64,000 nt of DNA from DASPKT01 sp035626475 (GCA_035626475.1 DASPNP010000014.1:46563-110562), one strand, 5' to 3'; shown: positions 46,337-55,408, counted from the stretch's first letter. The notes: generated from the letters alone by a model not told the origin. Numbers and translations: made by a program.

Positions 46337-46798
46337 TCACGCCGGCTGGTTCATCTCGAAGAAATGGCCGTCCGGGTCGAAGAAGCAGACGCGGCGCAGG
46401 CGCAGGATCTGCCCGTCGGCGCCGGTGACCTCGAACAGGTGCGGCGGGGCGGTGATGCGGGCGCCGGCGGCGACCAGACGCTCGTTCAGCGCATCGACGT
46501 CCGCCATGTCGCCGACGAAGATGACGCTGCCGGGGCCGATGGCGTCGCGCGGCGGCGGGACGGGGCGGCGGGGCTCCTTGAACTCCAGCAGGCCGATCTT
46601 GCCGATGCGGGGGTCCTGCGCCTCCATGATGACCAGGTGGGTGCGGTCGCCGCGCTTCGAGCCCGGCATGCCCTCGCCGGTCATCACGTACTCGCGGTCG
46701 AACCAGACCTTCATCCCCAGCACGTCGCGGTAGAAGGCGCGGGCGCGGTCGATGTCCTGCACCACCACCGTGGTGCGCTTGATGCTGGGGACGTCCAT
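46337..46798 (-). CDS. VOC-family (glyoxalase-fold) protein
   Basis: A 153-residue protein of the vicinal-oxygen-chelate superfamily: paired beta-alpha-beta-beta-beta units beginning RTTVVVQDIDRARAFYRDVL and ending FFDPDGHFFEMNQPA, with a likely metal ligand Glu near the end. Members include glyoxalase I and extradiol dioxygenases; the specific reaction cannot be told. The start at 46798 is preferred, with AGAGG just upstream. Confidence 0.85.
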   Translation of the reverse strand: MDVPSIKRTTVVVQDIDRARAFYRDVLGMKVWFDREYVMTGEGMPGSKRGDRTHLVIMEAQDPRIGKIGLLEFKEPRRPVPPPRDAIGPGSVIFVGDMADVDALNERLVAAGARITAPPHLFEVTGADGQILRLRRVCFFDPDGHFFEMNQPA

Positions 46799-46852
46799 GG
46801 GGCCTCTCATCGATCGCGGGTATATTCCAAGGCGCTTCGACTGGTAGATGCA

Positions 46853-46984
46853 TCCCCTCTCCCAGGGGAGAGGGCAAGGGAGAGGGGGTACGGGGATGCG
46901 GAGCAGGGTGCAATCTGCGATGAAGCGCCCTTCCTCAGAACTCCTACCCCCTCACTCCAACCCTCTCCCCCCGGGAGAGGGAGA
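46853..46984. repeat. Intergenic inverted repeat, family D copy 2
   Basis: Arms ctctcccaggggagagg and ccctctccccccgggagagg, with the shared interior gatgaagcgcccttcctc. It pairs with 1505-1636 and preserves ~55 nearly identical bases in the right half. Confidence 0.75.
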
Positions 46985-47008
46985 ATTGGCAATGGAGTTC
47001 CGAGAGCC

Positions 47009-48580
47009 TCACTTCTCCAGCGACAGGTAGCGCAGCGGGTGGGCGTCCAGGGCGTTGTCGGTCCAGCCCTTCAGCCGGGGCGACACCAGGTGCTTGCTGG
47101 TCGGGTGGACGATCGGGATGATCGCGGCGTCCTTCAGCGCGATGGCCTCGGCCTCGGCCAGCAGGCGCCGCGCCTCCCCGGCCGACCCGGCCGCCAGCGC
47201 GGCGGCGTAGGCGCGGTCGAAGGCGGGGTTGGCGTAGCCCGGACCGTTCGGCTCGCCCGACCGCAGGGTCTCGAGATACTTGTCGGGATAGGGGCCAAAG
47301 GCGCCGCGGCGGGCGATGCCGGTGTAGTCGCGCGCCTTGAGCCGTGCGGCCACCACCTTCTGCTCCTGGTTCTCCAGCGTCGCCTGTACCCCCAGCACCT
47401 GCTTCCACATGGCCGCGACCGCCACCGCCATGGCGCGGGCGTTTTCATTGGTGGGGTAGAGCAGGGTGAAGGCGAGCGGCTTGTCCGGTCCGTAGCCGGC
47501 GGCGGCATAGAGGCGCTTCGCCTCAGCCTCCCGCTGCGCCTGCGTCCAGGACGCCTCCTCCGGCGCCGGCGGCGCGTAGCCCTCCAGCCCCGGCGGCACC
47601 AGCGTGTAGGCCGGCAGGTCACCCGATTTCAGCACCTTCTCCGCGATCACCGCCCGGTCGATGGCGAGGCTGAGGGCGCGCCGCAGCCCGGGCGCGTCCT
47701 TCCAGGGGGCGACCTCCAGGTTCGGCGTGTAGAAGCCGACGGCGGCATAGGGCGCCACGCGCACCGCGTCGGCCAGGTTCGCCTTCGCCCAGTCCAGCTG
47801 GTTCGTTGGCAGGTAGAAGGTGGCGTGCAGCTCGCCGGCCCGGAAGCGCTTGAACTCGGTCTGCGCGTCCTCGGTGATCACCAGCTCCACCCGGTCGGCC
47901 CACACCGTCGCGGCGGCGTGGAAGTGCGGGTTGCGGCGGAGCACCAGCGCGTCCTGCGGCCGCGCCTCCGCCAGCATGAAAGCGCCGTTGGAGACGAGAT
48001 TGCCGGGGCGGGTGAACTCCGGCCCGAACCGCTCCAGCGACGGCCGGTGCAGCGGGACCGTCGCGCGGTGGTGCAGCAGCAGGTGGAAGTCGGCCTTGGG
48101 CCGCTCCAGCGCCACCTCGAGCGTGCGCGCGTCCGCCGCCCGCACGCCGAGCTCCGAAGGGGGCTTCCGGCCGCGGAAGACGGCCTCGGCGTCGCGGACG
48201 GGGAAAAGCATGTCGGCGGCGGCCGCGCGGCTCGCCGGGTCCAGCAGGCGACGCCAGGCGAAGACGAAGTCCCCGGCGGTGACGGGCGAGCCGTCCGACC
48301 AGCTGGCGTCGGGGCGCAGGGTGAAGGTCCAGAGCAGCCCGTCGGGCGAAACGGTCCAGCGCTCCGCCACGCCCGGGACGGCTCGTCCGGTCGCATCCAG
48401 CGTCACCAGCCCCTCGAACAGGTTCATCGCCAAATTGGCGTCGGACACCGACTGGGCGCGCTGCGGATCCAGCGTCTCGGGGTCCGGGCCGTTGCCCAGC
48501 CGCAGCACCGTCTCGGCGCTTGTCTCGGCGGGAAGGCATAGTCCGATCGCCAGGAGCAGAATGCCCAGGAGACGCGTCAT
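47009..48580 (-). CDS. Peptide/oligopeptide ABC transporter substrate-binding protein
   Basis: Exported 523-residue solute-binding protein of family 5 (OppA/DppA-like). Signal peptide ~1-22; family pattern ETLDPQRAQSVSDANLAMNLFEGLV, then WTFTLRPDASWSDGSPVTAGDFVFAWRR (shown in parts), later KDAPGLRRALSLAIDRA. No permease or ATPase genes adjoin it, so it either uses a remote transporter or is an orphan binding protein. The start at 48580 gives the signal peptide. Confidence 0.9.
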   Translation of the reverse strand: MTRLLGILLLAIGLCLPAETSAETVLRLGNGPDPETLDPQRAQSVSDANLAMNLFEGLVTLDATGRAVPGVAERWTVSPDGLLWTFTLRPDASWSDGSPVTAGDFVFAWRRLLDPASRAAAADMLFPVRDAEAVFRGRKPPSELGVRAADARTLEVALERPKADFHLLLHHRATVPLHRPSLERFGPEFTRPGNLVSNGAFMLAEARPQDALVLRRNPHFHAAATVWADRVELVITEDAQTEFKRFRAGELHATFYLPTNQLDWAKANLADAVRVAPYAAVGFYTPNLEVAPWKDAPGLRRALSLAIDRAVIAEKVLKSGDLPAYTLVPPGLEGYAPPAPEEASWTQAQREAEAKRLYAAAGYGPDKPLAFTLLYPTNENARAMAVAVAAMWKQVLGVQATLENQEQKVVAARLKARDYTGIARRGAFGPYPDKYLETLRSGEPNGPGYANPAFDRAYAAALAAGSAGEARRLLAEAEAIALKDAAIIPIVHPTSKHLVSPRLKGWTDNALDAHPLRYLSLEK

Positions 48581-48842
48581 GATTCTGCCCCGGAAGTGTC
48601 TCACCGGGCGGCATGGTAGGGGCGCGCGCGAGGTCCCGCAATGGGTTGCGGCGGCCAGTCCGGGTCGCCTCCTCCGGCACCCCGTCAAGGGGGTCTACCT
48701 CGCATGAGGAGCCCGAGTCGCCGCAGGCCCTAGGCCGCATCGGACGAAGGCGATGCCTGTTCCTGACGATTGGCCGATGCCCTGTCCAGGGGTGGATGAA
48801 GGATATTGGGGGACAGAAACGGACGGGCTATCGGAGGGAACT

Positions 48843-49193
48843 ATGGACGTGCTGCTGGTAAGGGCCGATGCCTTGGCCGCCCTCTCGATGGCGGGCCAGC
48901 TCGCACGGGCGGGACATAGGGCGAAGGCCATAGCCTATGGCCCGGAGACCGCGCTGCGGCTCGCCCGCGAAGTGCGCTTCGGCGGCGCCGTCCTGGAGCG
49001 CCGGCTGGGCACCCAGCGGCTGGGCCATGAGCTGACGGGCGAGCTGCGCCGCCGCGGCGTGCGCATCGTCTGGGTCGGCGAGGAAGGGCACGACATTCCC
49101 CTCGCCGGCGAGCCGGAGCTGGGCGACAACCCGACGGCGGTCGAGATCGATGCGGCCCTCTCGCCGCGCATGGCGCTGCAGGCGGCCTGCTGA
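48843..49193 (+). CDS. Pseudo-receiver (degenerate REC) protein
   Basis: A 116-residue protein whose length and pattern match a receiver domain of the 'reversed' CheY-like type. The acidic pocket is missing (VRADALAAL) and the phospho-Asp position carries Glu (E52 in VLERRLG). It should be unable to take phosphate and may mimic the active state constitutively or bind partners. GGAGGGAACT precedes the ATG. A strong terminator follows at 49223. Confidence 0.6.
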   Translation: MDVLLVRADALAALSMAGQLARAGHRAKAIAYGPETALRLAREVRFGGAVLERRLGTQRLGHELTGELRRRGVRIVWVGEEGHDIPLAGEPELGDNPTAVEIDAALSPRMALQAAC

Positions 49194-49222
49194 TCTCCCG
49201 GCGGAATTGACACCATGTGGAG

Positions 49223-49259
49223 GGGGTGCTCCGGCAGGATGGCCGGGGCGCCCCTTTTT
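49223..49259 (+). terminator. Intrinsic terminator after the pseudo-receiver gene
   Basis: A 13-bp GC stem (49223-49235 with 49242-49254, two G-T pairs) followed by TTTTT, correctly oriented for the upstream + strand gene. Confidence 0.85.
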
Positions 49260-49371
49260 CGCATTCCTCTCCTCCTGATGTAGGAACTTCCGCGACATTT
49301 CCTCTCCTTTCCGTGTTGACCCCCGCGACGGCGCCTGGCCGCCGGGGGCAATTCAGAGAAGAGGTAGAGGG

Positions 49372-50289
49372 ATGGAACGGGTCACGGGTTATTCCGACCG
49401 GTCGCAAGCGACCGTCGGCGTCGCGGACGTGGAGGTGTTTCCCGCCGCCCGCCGCATCTCCTGGGGGGCCGTGTTCGGCGGCGTCGTCCTGGCGCTGGCC
49501 ATCAACCTGCTGCTGAGCCTGCTGGGCGTCGGCATCGGTCTCACCACCATCGACCCGCAGGCCGCCGGCGGCGAGGGCTCGCCGGCCGCCAGCTCGCTCG
49601 GCATCGGCGCCGCCGCCTGGTGGGTGGTCAGCATGCTGGTCGCCATGTTCGTCGCCGGCTACACCGCCTCGCGCCTGGCCGGCGTCTTCCAGAAGGGCGA
49701 CGGCATCCTGCACGGGCTGATCGCCTGGGCCTTCACCCTGCTGCTGACCTTCTACCTGCTGACCACCGCCATCGGCGGCTTGGTCGGCGGCGCCTTCAGC
49801 ACCCTGTCGTCGGCCGCCAGCGGCGCCGCCCAGGCCGCGCCCCAGGCGCAGCAGCTGGCCCGCGCCGCTGGCATCGACGCCAGCACGGTCACCCAGGGCA
49901 TCGACGGCATGATCGCCCAGGCGGCGCCGAACGCCACGCCGGAGCAGGTCGCCGAGGCCCGCCGGCAGCTGACCGACCTCGCCCCGCAGGTCGTGCGCGG
50001 CGGCACCTCGGCCGACGAGGCCCGCACCCGCGCCGAGCAGATCATGAGCCAGACGCTGGGCATCCCCCCGGAGCAGGCCCGCGCCCAGGTGGAGCAGGGC
50101 TGGCAGCAGGTGAAGACCGAGACCGCCCAGGCCGCCGACCAGACCGCCAACGTGGCCGCCTCGGCCGCGATCTGGGGCTTCGTGGCGCTGCTGCTGGGCG
50201 CCGGCGCCGCCGCCTTCGGCGGTGCCACGGGGGCCCGCGGCCGTCCGCTCGAGGCCCGCGACCATCTGGTCCGCGCCGGTACCTACTGA
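49372..50289 (+). CDS. YrzE/PhnA-like multi-spanning membrane protein
   Basis: A 305-residue inner-membrane protein: helices near 28-58, 78-103, 112-138 and 262-287, and a long cytosolic/periplasmic Ala/Gln-rich helical loop (~145-255) rich in repeating RAEQ-type helix. The first gene of a three-gene cassette with Holin-X-like and DUF3618 proteins, a set seen in several alphaproteobacteria and thought to relate to the cell envelope. Biochemical role unknown. Confidence 0.75.
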   Translation: MERVTGYSDRSQATVGVADVEVFPAARRISWGAVFGGVVLALAINLLLSLLGVGIGLTTIDPQAAGGEGSPAASSLGIGAAAWWVVSMLVAMFVAGYTASRLAGVFQKGDGILHGLIAWAFTLLLTFYLLTTAIGGLVGGAFSTLSSAASGAAQAAPQAQQLARAAGIDASTVTQGIDGMIAQAAPNATPEQVAEARRQLTDLAPQVVRGGTSADEARTRAEQIMSQTLGIPPEQARAQVEQGWQQVKTETAQAADQTANVAASAAIWGFVALLLGAGAAAFGGATGARGRPLEARDHLVRAGTY

Positions 50290-50394
50290 GGCCGGAACAC
50301 AAGCCGGGCGGCCGGGTTAATCCTGGGGAACAAACCCTTGGGATGGGAGACCCGGCCGTTCCGGCGACCATCCACCTTAAGGAGGAGACGAGGC

Positions 50395-50883
50395 ATGTCC
50401 GACGTGTCGCAGGCATCGATCCCCTCGCTGGTGTCGACGCTGGCCTCGCAGTCGTCGCAGCTGGTGCGCCAGGAGATCCAGCTGGCGAAGGCCGAGATGA
50501 CCGAGCGGGCCGTGGATGCCGCCAAGGGCGGCGCCTCCATCGGTGCCGGCGGCGTCGTCGCCTTCTGCGGGCTGCTGGTGCTGATGGCCGCCGCCGCGGT
50601 GGCGCTGGCCCTGGTCATGCCGGCCTGGCTGGCGACCCTGCTGGTGGCGCTGGCCGCCCTGGCCGTCGGTGGCATGATGCTGCTGAAGGGCAAGAACAGG
50701 ATCGCCAGCCTGGACCCGGTGCCCCACCGCACCATCGAGACGGTGAAGGACGACGTGCGCTTCGCCACCGGCGCCGATGCCCGCGACGCGCGGCGCGACG
50801 AGGTGGAGGCGGCGGTCGTCGCCAGCAACGCCGACCCGACCGGCCACGCCCACCGCACAACCGACGATTTGGGGAGGAGCTGA
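50395..50883 (+). CDS. Holin-X / phage-holin-superfamily-III-like membrane protein
   Basis: A 162-residue protein with an amphipathic N-terminal helix (SLVSTLASQSSQLVRQEIQL, residues ~10-29) and two transmembrane helices (~48-75 and ~78-98), the pattern of Actino_Holin-X-like proteins. GGAGACGAGG precedes the start at 50395. It is followed four bases later by a DUF3618 gene. No phage genes surround it, so a cell-envelope rather than lysis role is likely. Confidence 0.75.
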   Translation: MSDVSQASIPSLVSTLASQSSQLVRQEIQLAKAEMTERAVDAAKGGASIGAGGVVAFCGLLVLMAAAAVALALVMPAWLATLLVALAALAVGGMMLLKGKNRIASLDPVPHRTIETVKDDVRFATGADARDARRDEVEAAVVASNADPTGHAHRTTDDLGRS

Positions 50884-50886
50884 GCC

Positions 50887-51366
50887 ATGGCGAGCAAGAC
50901 ACCCGAGCAGATCGAGCGCGAGATCGAGCGTACCCGGGCGGAGATGACCCGCACGGTGGCCGAGCTGGAGGGCCGGCTGTCGCCCGGCGCCCTGATGGAC
51001 TACACGACCTCCTACCTCAAGGACAGCGCCCGCGGGCAGGCCATGGTCGACGGCCTCGCCGGGTCGATTGCCCGCAATCCGCTGCCGCTGGCGATCATGG
51101 CTTTCGGCGCTGCCTGGCTGATCCTGGGCACGACCCGGGGCCGCCGCCGCGGCGCGCCGGAGGCCGATGTGCTGCTGGGCCGCGGCCGCAACCGCCAGTC
51201 CGCCCGCGAGGCGGCCCGCGTGTTCGAGGAGCAGGGCAGCGCCCCCTCCGCCCGCGAGGCCGCGAGGGTCTTCGAGGGCGCCGGCATGGCCGAGGGCGGC
51301 ATGGCGACGGGCACCGCGTCCGACCGCCCGCGCCGCGTCACCGTCACCCCGGCGCCGGGGGAATGA
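50887..51366 (+). CDS. DUF3618 membrane-associated protein
   Basis: A 159-residue protein with the DUF3618 signature at its N-terminus (TPEQIEREIERTRAEMTRTV), a helix ending in one hydrophobic segment (~62-82), and a tail with the repeated unit SAREAARVFE (twice, ~107-131). It completes the YrzE-like / Holin-X / DUF3618 cassette. Confidence 0.82.
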   Translation: MASKTPEQIEREIERTRAEMTRTVAELEGRLSPGALMDYTTSYLKDSARGQAMVDGLAGSIARNPLPLAIMAFGAAWLILGTTRGRRRGAPEADVLLGRGRNRQSAREAARVFEEQGSAPSAREAARVFEGAGMAEGGMATGTASDRPRRVTVTPAPGE

Positions 51367-51374
51367 GGACTAGA

Positions 51375-51622
51375 TCCCTCTCCCTTCGAGGGAGAGGGAT
51401 GAACGCCAAGCCCGCTTGAAGGGGCGAAGCCGGAGAGGCTCGCTTGTGGTGCGTCCTTCGACAAGCTCAGGATGAGGAACGGGGGATGCCAGGCACTCCC
51501 CGCTCCTGGACCACAGGGAGCAGCTATATCCCCCTCATCCTGAGCTTGTCGAAGGACGCACACCCTCAACGCTGCCGCCCCGCTTCGAGCGGGTTCATCC
51601 CTCTCCCGCGAAGGGAGAGGGA
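51375..51622. repeat. Intergenic nested repeats: family E arms enclosing family C copy 2
   Basis: Outer arms (ccctctcccttcgagggaga near 51375 and tccctctcccgcgaagggag near 51600) form an inverted repeat. Inside it, 51449-51562 is a second copy of family C (arms gtgcgtccttcgacaagctc and gagcttgtcgaaggacgcac). One mobile-like unit appears to have landed inside another. Confidence 0.8.
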
Positions 51623-51633
51623 TTTTCCTGTGT

Positions 51634-53316
51634 TCACGCCGCGGTGCCCGGCCGGGCGGGTTCCTGGCGGCGCAGGGCGGCGACCAGCTGGCGCGGCGTG
51701 ACCGGCTTATGGATGACCTGCATGCCCTCGGCCTCGGCGTCGCGCTGGCTGTCCAGGCTGGACTCGCCGGTCAGCAGGATGGCCGGGATGTCGCCGCCGG
51801 CGGTGGCGCGCACCGCCCGCACGGCGTCCGTGCCGATCTCGCCGCGCTTCAGCCGGTAGTCCGAGACGATCAGGTCGGGGCGGCGGCCGGCGCGGGCCAC
51901 CAGCTCCGCCGCCTGCTCTCCCGAGCCCGCCGCCATGACCGTGTAGCCCCAGTCGCGGAACATGGCCTGCAGCCCCATCAGCACGATGGCGTCGTCGTCG
52001 ATCAGCACCACGGCCTGACCCGTGCCGTCCAGCCGGGCGACGGCACCCGCCGGCAGGACCGGCTTGGTGGCGGCGGCGGGTGCCAGGGCGGGCACCTCGA
52101 CCGTGAAGCGCGAGCCCTGGCCGGGCACGGACTCGACCCGCACCTCGTGCCCCAGCAGCTTCGCCAGGCGGCGCACGATGGCGAGGCCCAGCCCCAGCCC
52201 CTGCGAACGGTCGCGCTCGGCGTTGCCGACCTGGTGGAACTCGTCCCAGATGCGGCCGAGATGATCGGCGGGGATGCCGATGCCGGTGTCCTCGACGATC
52301 AGCCGGGCGACGCCGCCCTCCACCTGGCAGCGCAGCCGAACCCGGCCGGCGGCGGTGTAGCGCACGGCGTTCTCCACCAGGTTCCGCACCAGCCGGTTCA
52401 GCAGCGCCGGGTCGGAGCGGACCTTGGCGCTGCAGCGGGTGACGCTCCATTCCAGCCCCTTGCCGGCGGCCTGGATGGCATAGGCGCTGTCGATCTGGTC
52501 GAGCAGCCCGTCGATGGGGAACTCCTGGATCTCCGGCTTCACGGCACCAGCCTCCAGCTTCGAGACGTCGAGCAGCCCGTCCAGCATCTCCTTCTGCGCC
52601 TCCAGGCCGCGCTCCATGTGGACCAGCAGCTCGCGGCCGGGCTCGGCGACGTGCCGGGCCAGGGCGGCGGACAGCAGGAACATGGATTGCAGCGGCTGGC
52701 GCAGATCGTGGCTGGCGGCCGCCAGGAACTTGGTCTTGGACAGGTTGGCGCGCTCCGCCTCGTCCTTGGCCGCAGTGAGGTCCTCCTCGGCCCGGCGGCG
52801 GGCGGAGACGTCGCGCATGATCCCGGTAAAGTAGCGGCGGCCCTTCTCATTCCATTCCGCGATGGACAGCTCCAGCGGGAAGGTCGTGCCGTCGCGGCGG
52901 CAGCCCCTGACCTCGCGGCCGATGCCGATGATGCGGCGCTCCCCCGTCTTGCCGTAGCGCGACAGGTAGCTGTCGTGCGACGTGCGGTCAGGCTGGGGCA
53001 TGAGCATGGAGACGTTGCGGCCGACCAGTTCGCCCGGCTCGTAGCCGAACAGCCGGGCGACGGCGGGGTTGGCGCTCTGGATCACGCCGCGCTCGTCGAT
53101 CACGACGATGGCGTCCACGGCCGTGTCGACGATCGCCTTCAGCCGCGCCTCGCTGGCCCGGAGCCGCGCCTGCGCCTCGTCGGCCTCGCGCTTCAGGCGC
53201 ACGCGGTCGGCCAGCCGCCCCGCCGCCCCGAGCATCCGGATCAGCCGGCAGAGCGCGCGCGTGCGCGACCGCAGCGTGCCGCGGGGCGCCTTCTGCCTGT
53301 CGGGGGTGCGGGTCAT
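51634..53316 (-). CDS. FixL-like PAS hybrid histidine kinase
   Basis: A 560-residue soluble hybrid kinase: coiled N-terminus, one PAS domain (~58-180; AIVVIDERGVIQSANPAV), HisKA with SHDLRQPLQ (H near 203), HATPase with the N box NLVENAVRYT and DTGIGIP / GLGLGLAIV, and a C-terminal receiver (VVLIDDDAIV; phospho-Asp near 484 in VSDYRLKRG). I see no clear heme-binding histidine pattern, so oxygen sensing is not established. The start at 53316 removes a non-conserved upstream extension. Confidence 0.9.
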   Translation of the reverse strand: MTRTPDRQKAPRGTLRSRTRALCRLIRMLGAAGRLADRVRLKREADEAQARLRASEARLKAIVDTAVDAIVVIDERGVIQSANPAVARLFGYEPGELVGRNVSMLMPQPDRTSHDSYLSRYGKTGERRIIGIGREVRGCRRDGTTFPLELSIAEWNEKGRRYFTGIMRDVSARRRAEEDLTAAKDEAERANLSKTKFLAAASHDLRQPLQSMFLLSAALARHVAEPGRELLVHMERGLEAQKEMLDGLLDVSKLEAGAVKPEIQEFPIDGLLDQIDSAYAIQAAGKGLEWSVTRCSAKVRSDPALLNRLVRNLVENAVRYTAAGRVRLRCQVEGGVARLIVEDTGIGIPADHLGRIWDEFHQVGNAERDRSQGLGLGLAIVRRLAKLLGHEVRVESVPGQGSRFTVEVPALAPAAATKPVLPAGAVARLDGTGQAVVLIDDDAIVLMGLQAMFRDWGYTVMAAGSGEQAAELVARAGRRPDLIVSDYRLKRGEIGTDAVRAVRATAGGDIPAILLTGESSLDSQRDAEAEGMQVIHKPVTPRQLVAALRRQEPARPGTAA

Positions 53317-53465
53317 GGCCGGGTTCCATCTCCTGGGACCCGGCCATGATATGGTTCGGCGGCTTAACAGATCCTTTCCGCCGGTCGCTAAGCCCTTGAA
53401 AAGGCGGAGCGATGAAGGGGTAGAGTACGGGAATTCATACCCGGATCGGGTAGCCCGCCACCCCT

Positions 53466-53840
53466 TTATCGCGGCGAGTAGGGGCTGCTCGGCGGCGGCG
53501 GATAGGGGCTGGTCGTGGCCGTCGCGCCGTAGGGCGCGGGCGGCGGGGGATAGCCGGCGCCGGCGGTGCGGTCCTGGTACTCGCCGCTGGCGGTGCGCAT
53601 CTGTTCCTGGCCTTTGGCGATGAGCTCCTGGCCCTCGCGGACCATCTCGTTGCCGTCCTCGATCATCTCGCGGCCCTTGGCGACGTTCTTGTTGCCCTTC
53701 TCCCACTGCTCGCCGATGTCGGACAGGGCCTCGCCGCGCGCCTGCAGGCTCTCGCCGAAATTGTCCGGATCGTCGCTGGAGCAGCCGGCGAGCCCGGTCG
53801 CCATCACGGCGGCAAGGGCCGCCATCGCGAACTTGTTCAT
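53466..53840 (-). CDS. Lipoprotein with repeated helical and proline-rich tail
   Basis: A 124-residue lipoprotein: lipobox LAGC (C20), a helical middle with repeated acidic/glycine heptad-like units (KGREMIEDGNEMVREGQELI), and a Pro/Tyr/Ser-rich C-terminus. Likely outer- or inner-membrane anchored; function unknown. A GAGGAGG site precedes the start at 53840. It precedes, on the same strand, the FixL-like hybrid kinase gene with 149 bases between. Confidence 0.78.
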   Translation of the reverse strand: MNKFAMAALAAVMATGLAGCSSDDPDNFGESLQARGEALSDIGEQWEKGNKNVAKGREMIEDGNEMVREGQELIAKGQEQMRTASGEYQDRTAGAGYPPPPAPYGATATTSPYPPPPSSPYSPR

Positions 53841-53921
53841 GATGATCCTCCTCGAATGCGTAAGGCGGACCTTCAACCGGCGGAGGAGGGAACCGTCACG
53901 CCCGGGACACGCGGGGGTGGC

Positions 53922-54545
53922 TCAGCGCAACGACCGCAGAACCGCGCGGACCGGGGCGGCGTCGGCCGTCGCCAGCTTCAAGGGCAGGGCGATCAGCTCA
54001 TGGTCGCCGTCCGGCACGCCGTCCAGCACCAGCCCCTCCAGGATCGCCATCCCATGGCGGCGCACCGCGTCATGCGCCCGGAGCTCCTTGGCCTCCTGCG
54101 GGTCGAGCGACGGCGCGTCGGTGCCGACCAGCCGCACGCCCCGCGCTGCCAGGAGATCCACCGTCTCCGGCTCCAGGGCCGTAAAGCCGGGGTCCCACGC
54201 CTCATGCGGGAAGCGCCGGTATGTCCGCAGCAGCACCCGCGGCGGTACGCCCTCGAGCCGGCCCTCCAGATGCTCCGGACGCACCAGCCCTTCCGCCGCG
54301 GTCACGTCGATCAGCCGGCAGGGGCCGAGATAGGGCGTCAGCTCCACCGACCCGATGGGCAGGCCGTCCGCGTCGTAATGCAGCGGCGCGTCGGCATGGG
54401 TGCCGGTATGGGTGGAGAGGGTTAGGCGGCTGACATTGACCGGGCAGCCCGGCCCGATGCCCCAGGTCCGCTCCTCGCCATAGGCGGTGTCGCCGGGCCA
54501 GACGGGGATGCCGGGCCGCACCGGCTGGGTGATGTCCCAGATCAT
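53922..54545 (-). CDS. kynB: Kynurenine formamidase (cyclase-type)
   Basis: A 207-residue zinc-dependent hydrolase that converts N-formylkynurenine to kynurenine. The KynB metal motif HTGTHADAPLH (H46, H50, D52, H56) is intact, and the late RRHGMAILEGLVLDGVPDG fits the family. Its ATG overlaps the tryptophan dioxygenase stop (ATGA at 54545). Third gene of the kynU-kynA-kynB operon. Confidence 0.94.
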   Translation of the reverse strand: MIWDITQPVRPGIPVWPGDTAYGEERTWGIGPGCPVNVSRLTLSTHTGTHADAPLHYDADGLPIGSVELTPYLGPCRLIDVTAAEGLVRPEHLEGRLEGVPPRVLLRTYRRFPHEAWDPGFTALEPETVDLLAARGVRLVGTDAPSLDPQEAKELRAHDAVRRHGMAILEGLVLDGVPDGDHELIALPLKLATADAAPVRAVLRSLR

Positions 54546-55408
54546 CACAGCTGGGTCCTCAGGCTCAGCAGCTCGGGGAAGAAGCTGAGGTCCAGCGCCT
54601 TCACCAGATAGCTGACGCCGCCCGAGCCGCCGGTGCCCATCTTGTAGCCGATGATGCGCTCCACCGTCTTCATGTGGCTGAAGCGCCATTGCTGGAACCG
54701 GTATTCCAGGTCGACCAGCTTCTCCGCCAGCTCGTACAGGTCCCAGTGCCGGTGGGTGTCGCGGTAGACCGCCAGCCACGCCGCCTCCACCGCCTTGTCC
54801 GGGCGGTAGGGCTCGGCGAAGTCCCGGTCCAGCTTGTCGGCCGGAATGTCGAAGCCGCGGCGGGCCAGCAGGCGGATGCTCTCGTCATAGAGGCTGGGCG
54901 CGCGCAACGCCGCCTCCAGCGCCTCGTGGACCGGCGGCGCCGACTTGTGGACGGCCATCATGCCGGCGTTCTTGTTGCCCAGCAGGAATTCCAGCATCCG
55001 GTACTGGTAGGACTGGAAGCCGGAGCTCTGGCCCAGATGCGGCCGGATCAGGCTGTAGTCCGCCGGCGTCAGGGTGGAGAGCACCTCCCAGCTCTGGATG
55101 AGCTGGGCCTGGATGCGGGCGACGCGGGCCAGCATCTTGAAGGCGGGGCCGAGATCGTCGGCCCGGATCTGCGCCACCGCCGCCCGCAGCTCGTGCAAAG
55201 ACAGCTTCATCCACAGCTCGGACGCCTGGTGGATGACGATGAACAGCAGCTCGTCATGCTCGCCCGACAGCGGCTCCTGCGCCGCCAGGATGGCGTCCAG
55301 CTTCAGGTAGGAGCCGTAGCTCATGTCCGGGGCGAGGTGCAGCTCCTCGCCGGACAGATCGACATGGCCCCGGTACTCCCGGGAGCCGGACTTCGACTGC
55401 TCGCTCAT
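54545..55408 (-). CDS. kynA: Tryptophan 2,3-dioxygenase
   Basis: A 287-residue heme enzyme that opens the indole ring of L-tryptophan to N-formylkynurenine. Family motifs are clear: EHDELLFIVIHQASELWMK (near the N-terminus), SSGFQSYQYRMLEFLLGNKN and the C-terminal RWRFSHMKTVERIIGYKMGTGGS-type end (in part). It overlaps kynU upstream (ATGA at 55405) and kynB downstream, so all three are co-translated. Confidence 0.95.
   Translation of the reverse strand: MSEQSKSGSREYRGHVDLSGEELHLAPDMSYGSYLKLDAILAAQEPLSGEHDELLFIVIHQASELWMKLSLHELRAAVAQIRADDLGPAFKMLARVARIQAQLIQSWEVLSTLTPADYSLIRPHLGQSSGFQSYQYRMLEFLLGNKNAGMMAVHKSAPPVHEALEAALRAPSLYDESIRLLARRGFDIPADKLDRDFAEPYRPDKAVEAAWLAVYRDTHRHWDLYELAEKLVDLEYRFQQWRFSHMKTVERIIGYKMGTGGSGGVSYLVKALDLSFFPELLSLRTQL

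Noticed and set aside
50395..50883. Prophage remnant suggested by a holin-like gene
   Set aside because: No other phage genes nearby; the protein belongs to a recurrent chromosomal cassette with DUF3618.
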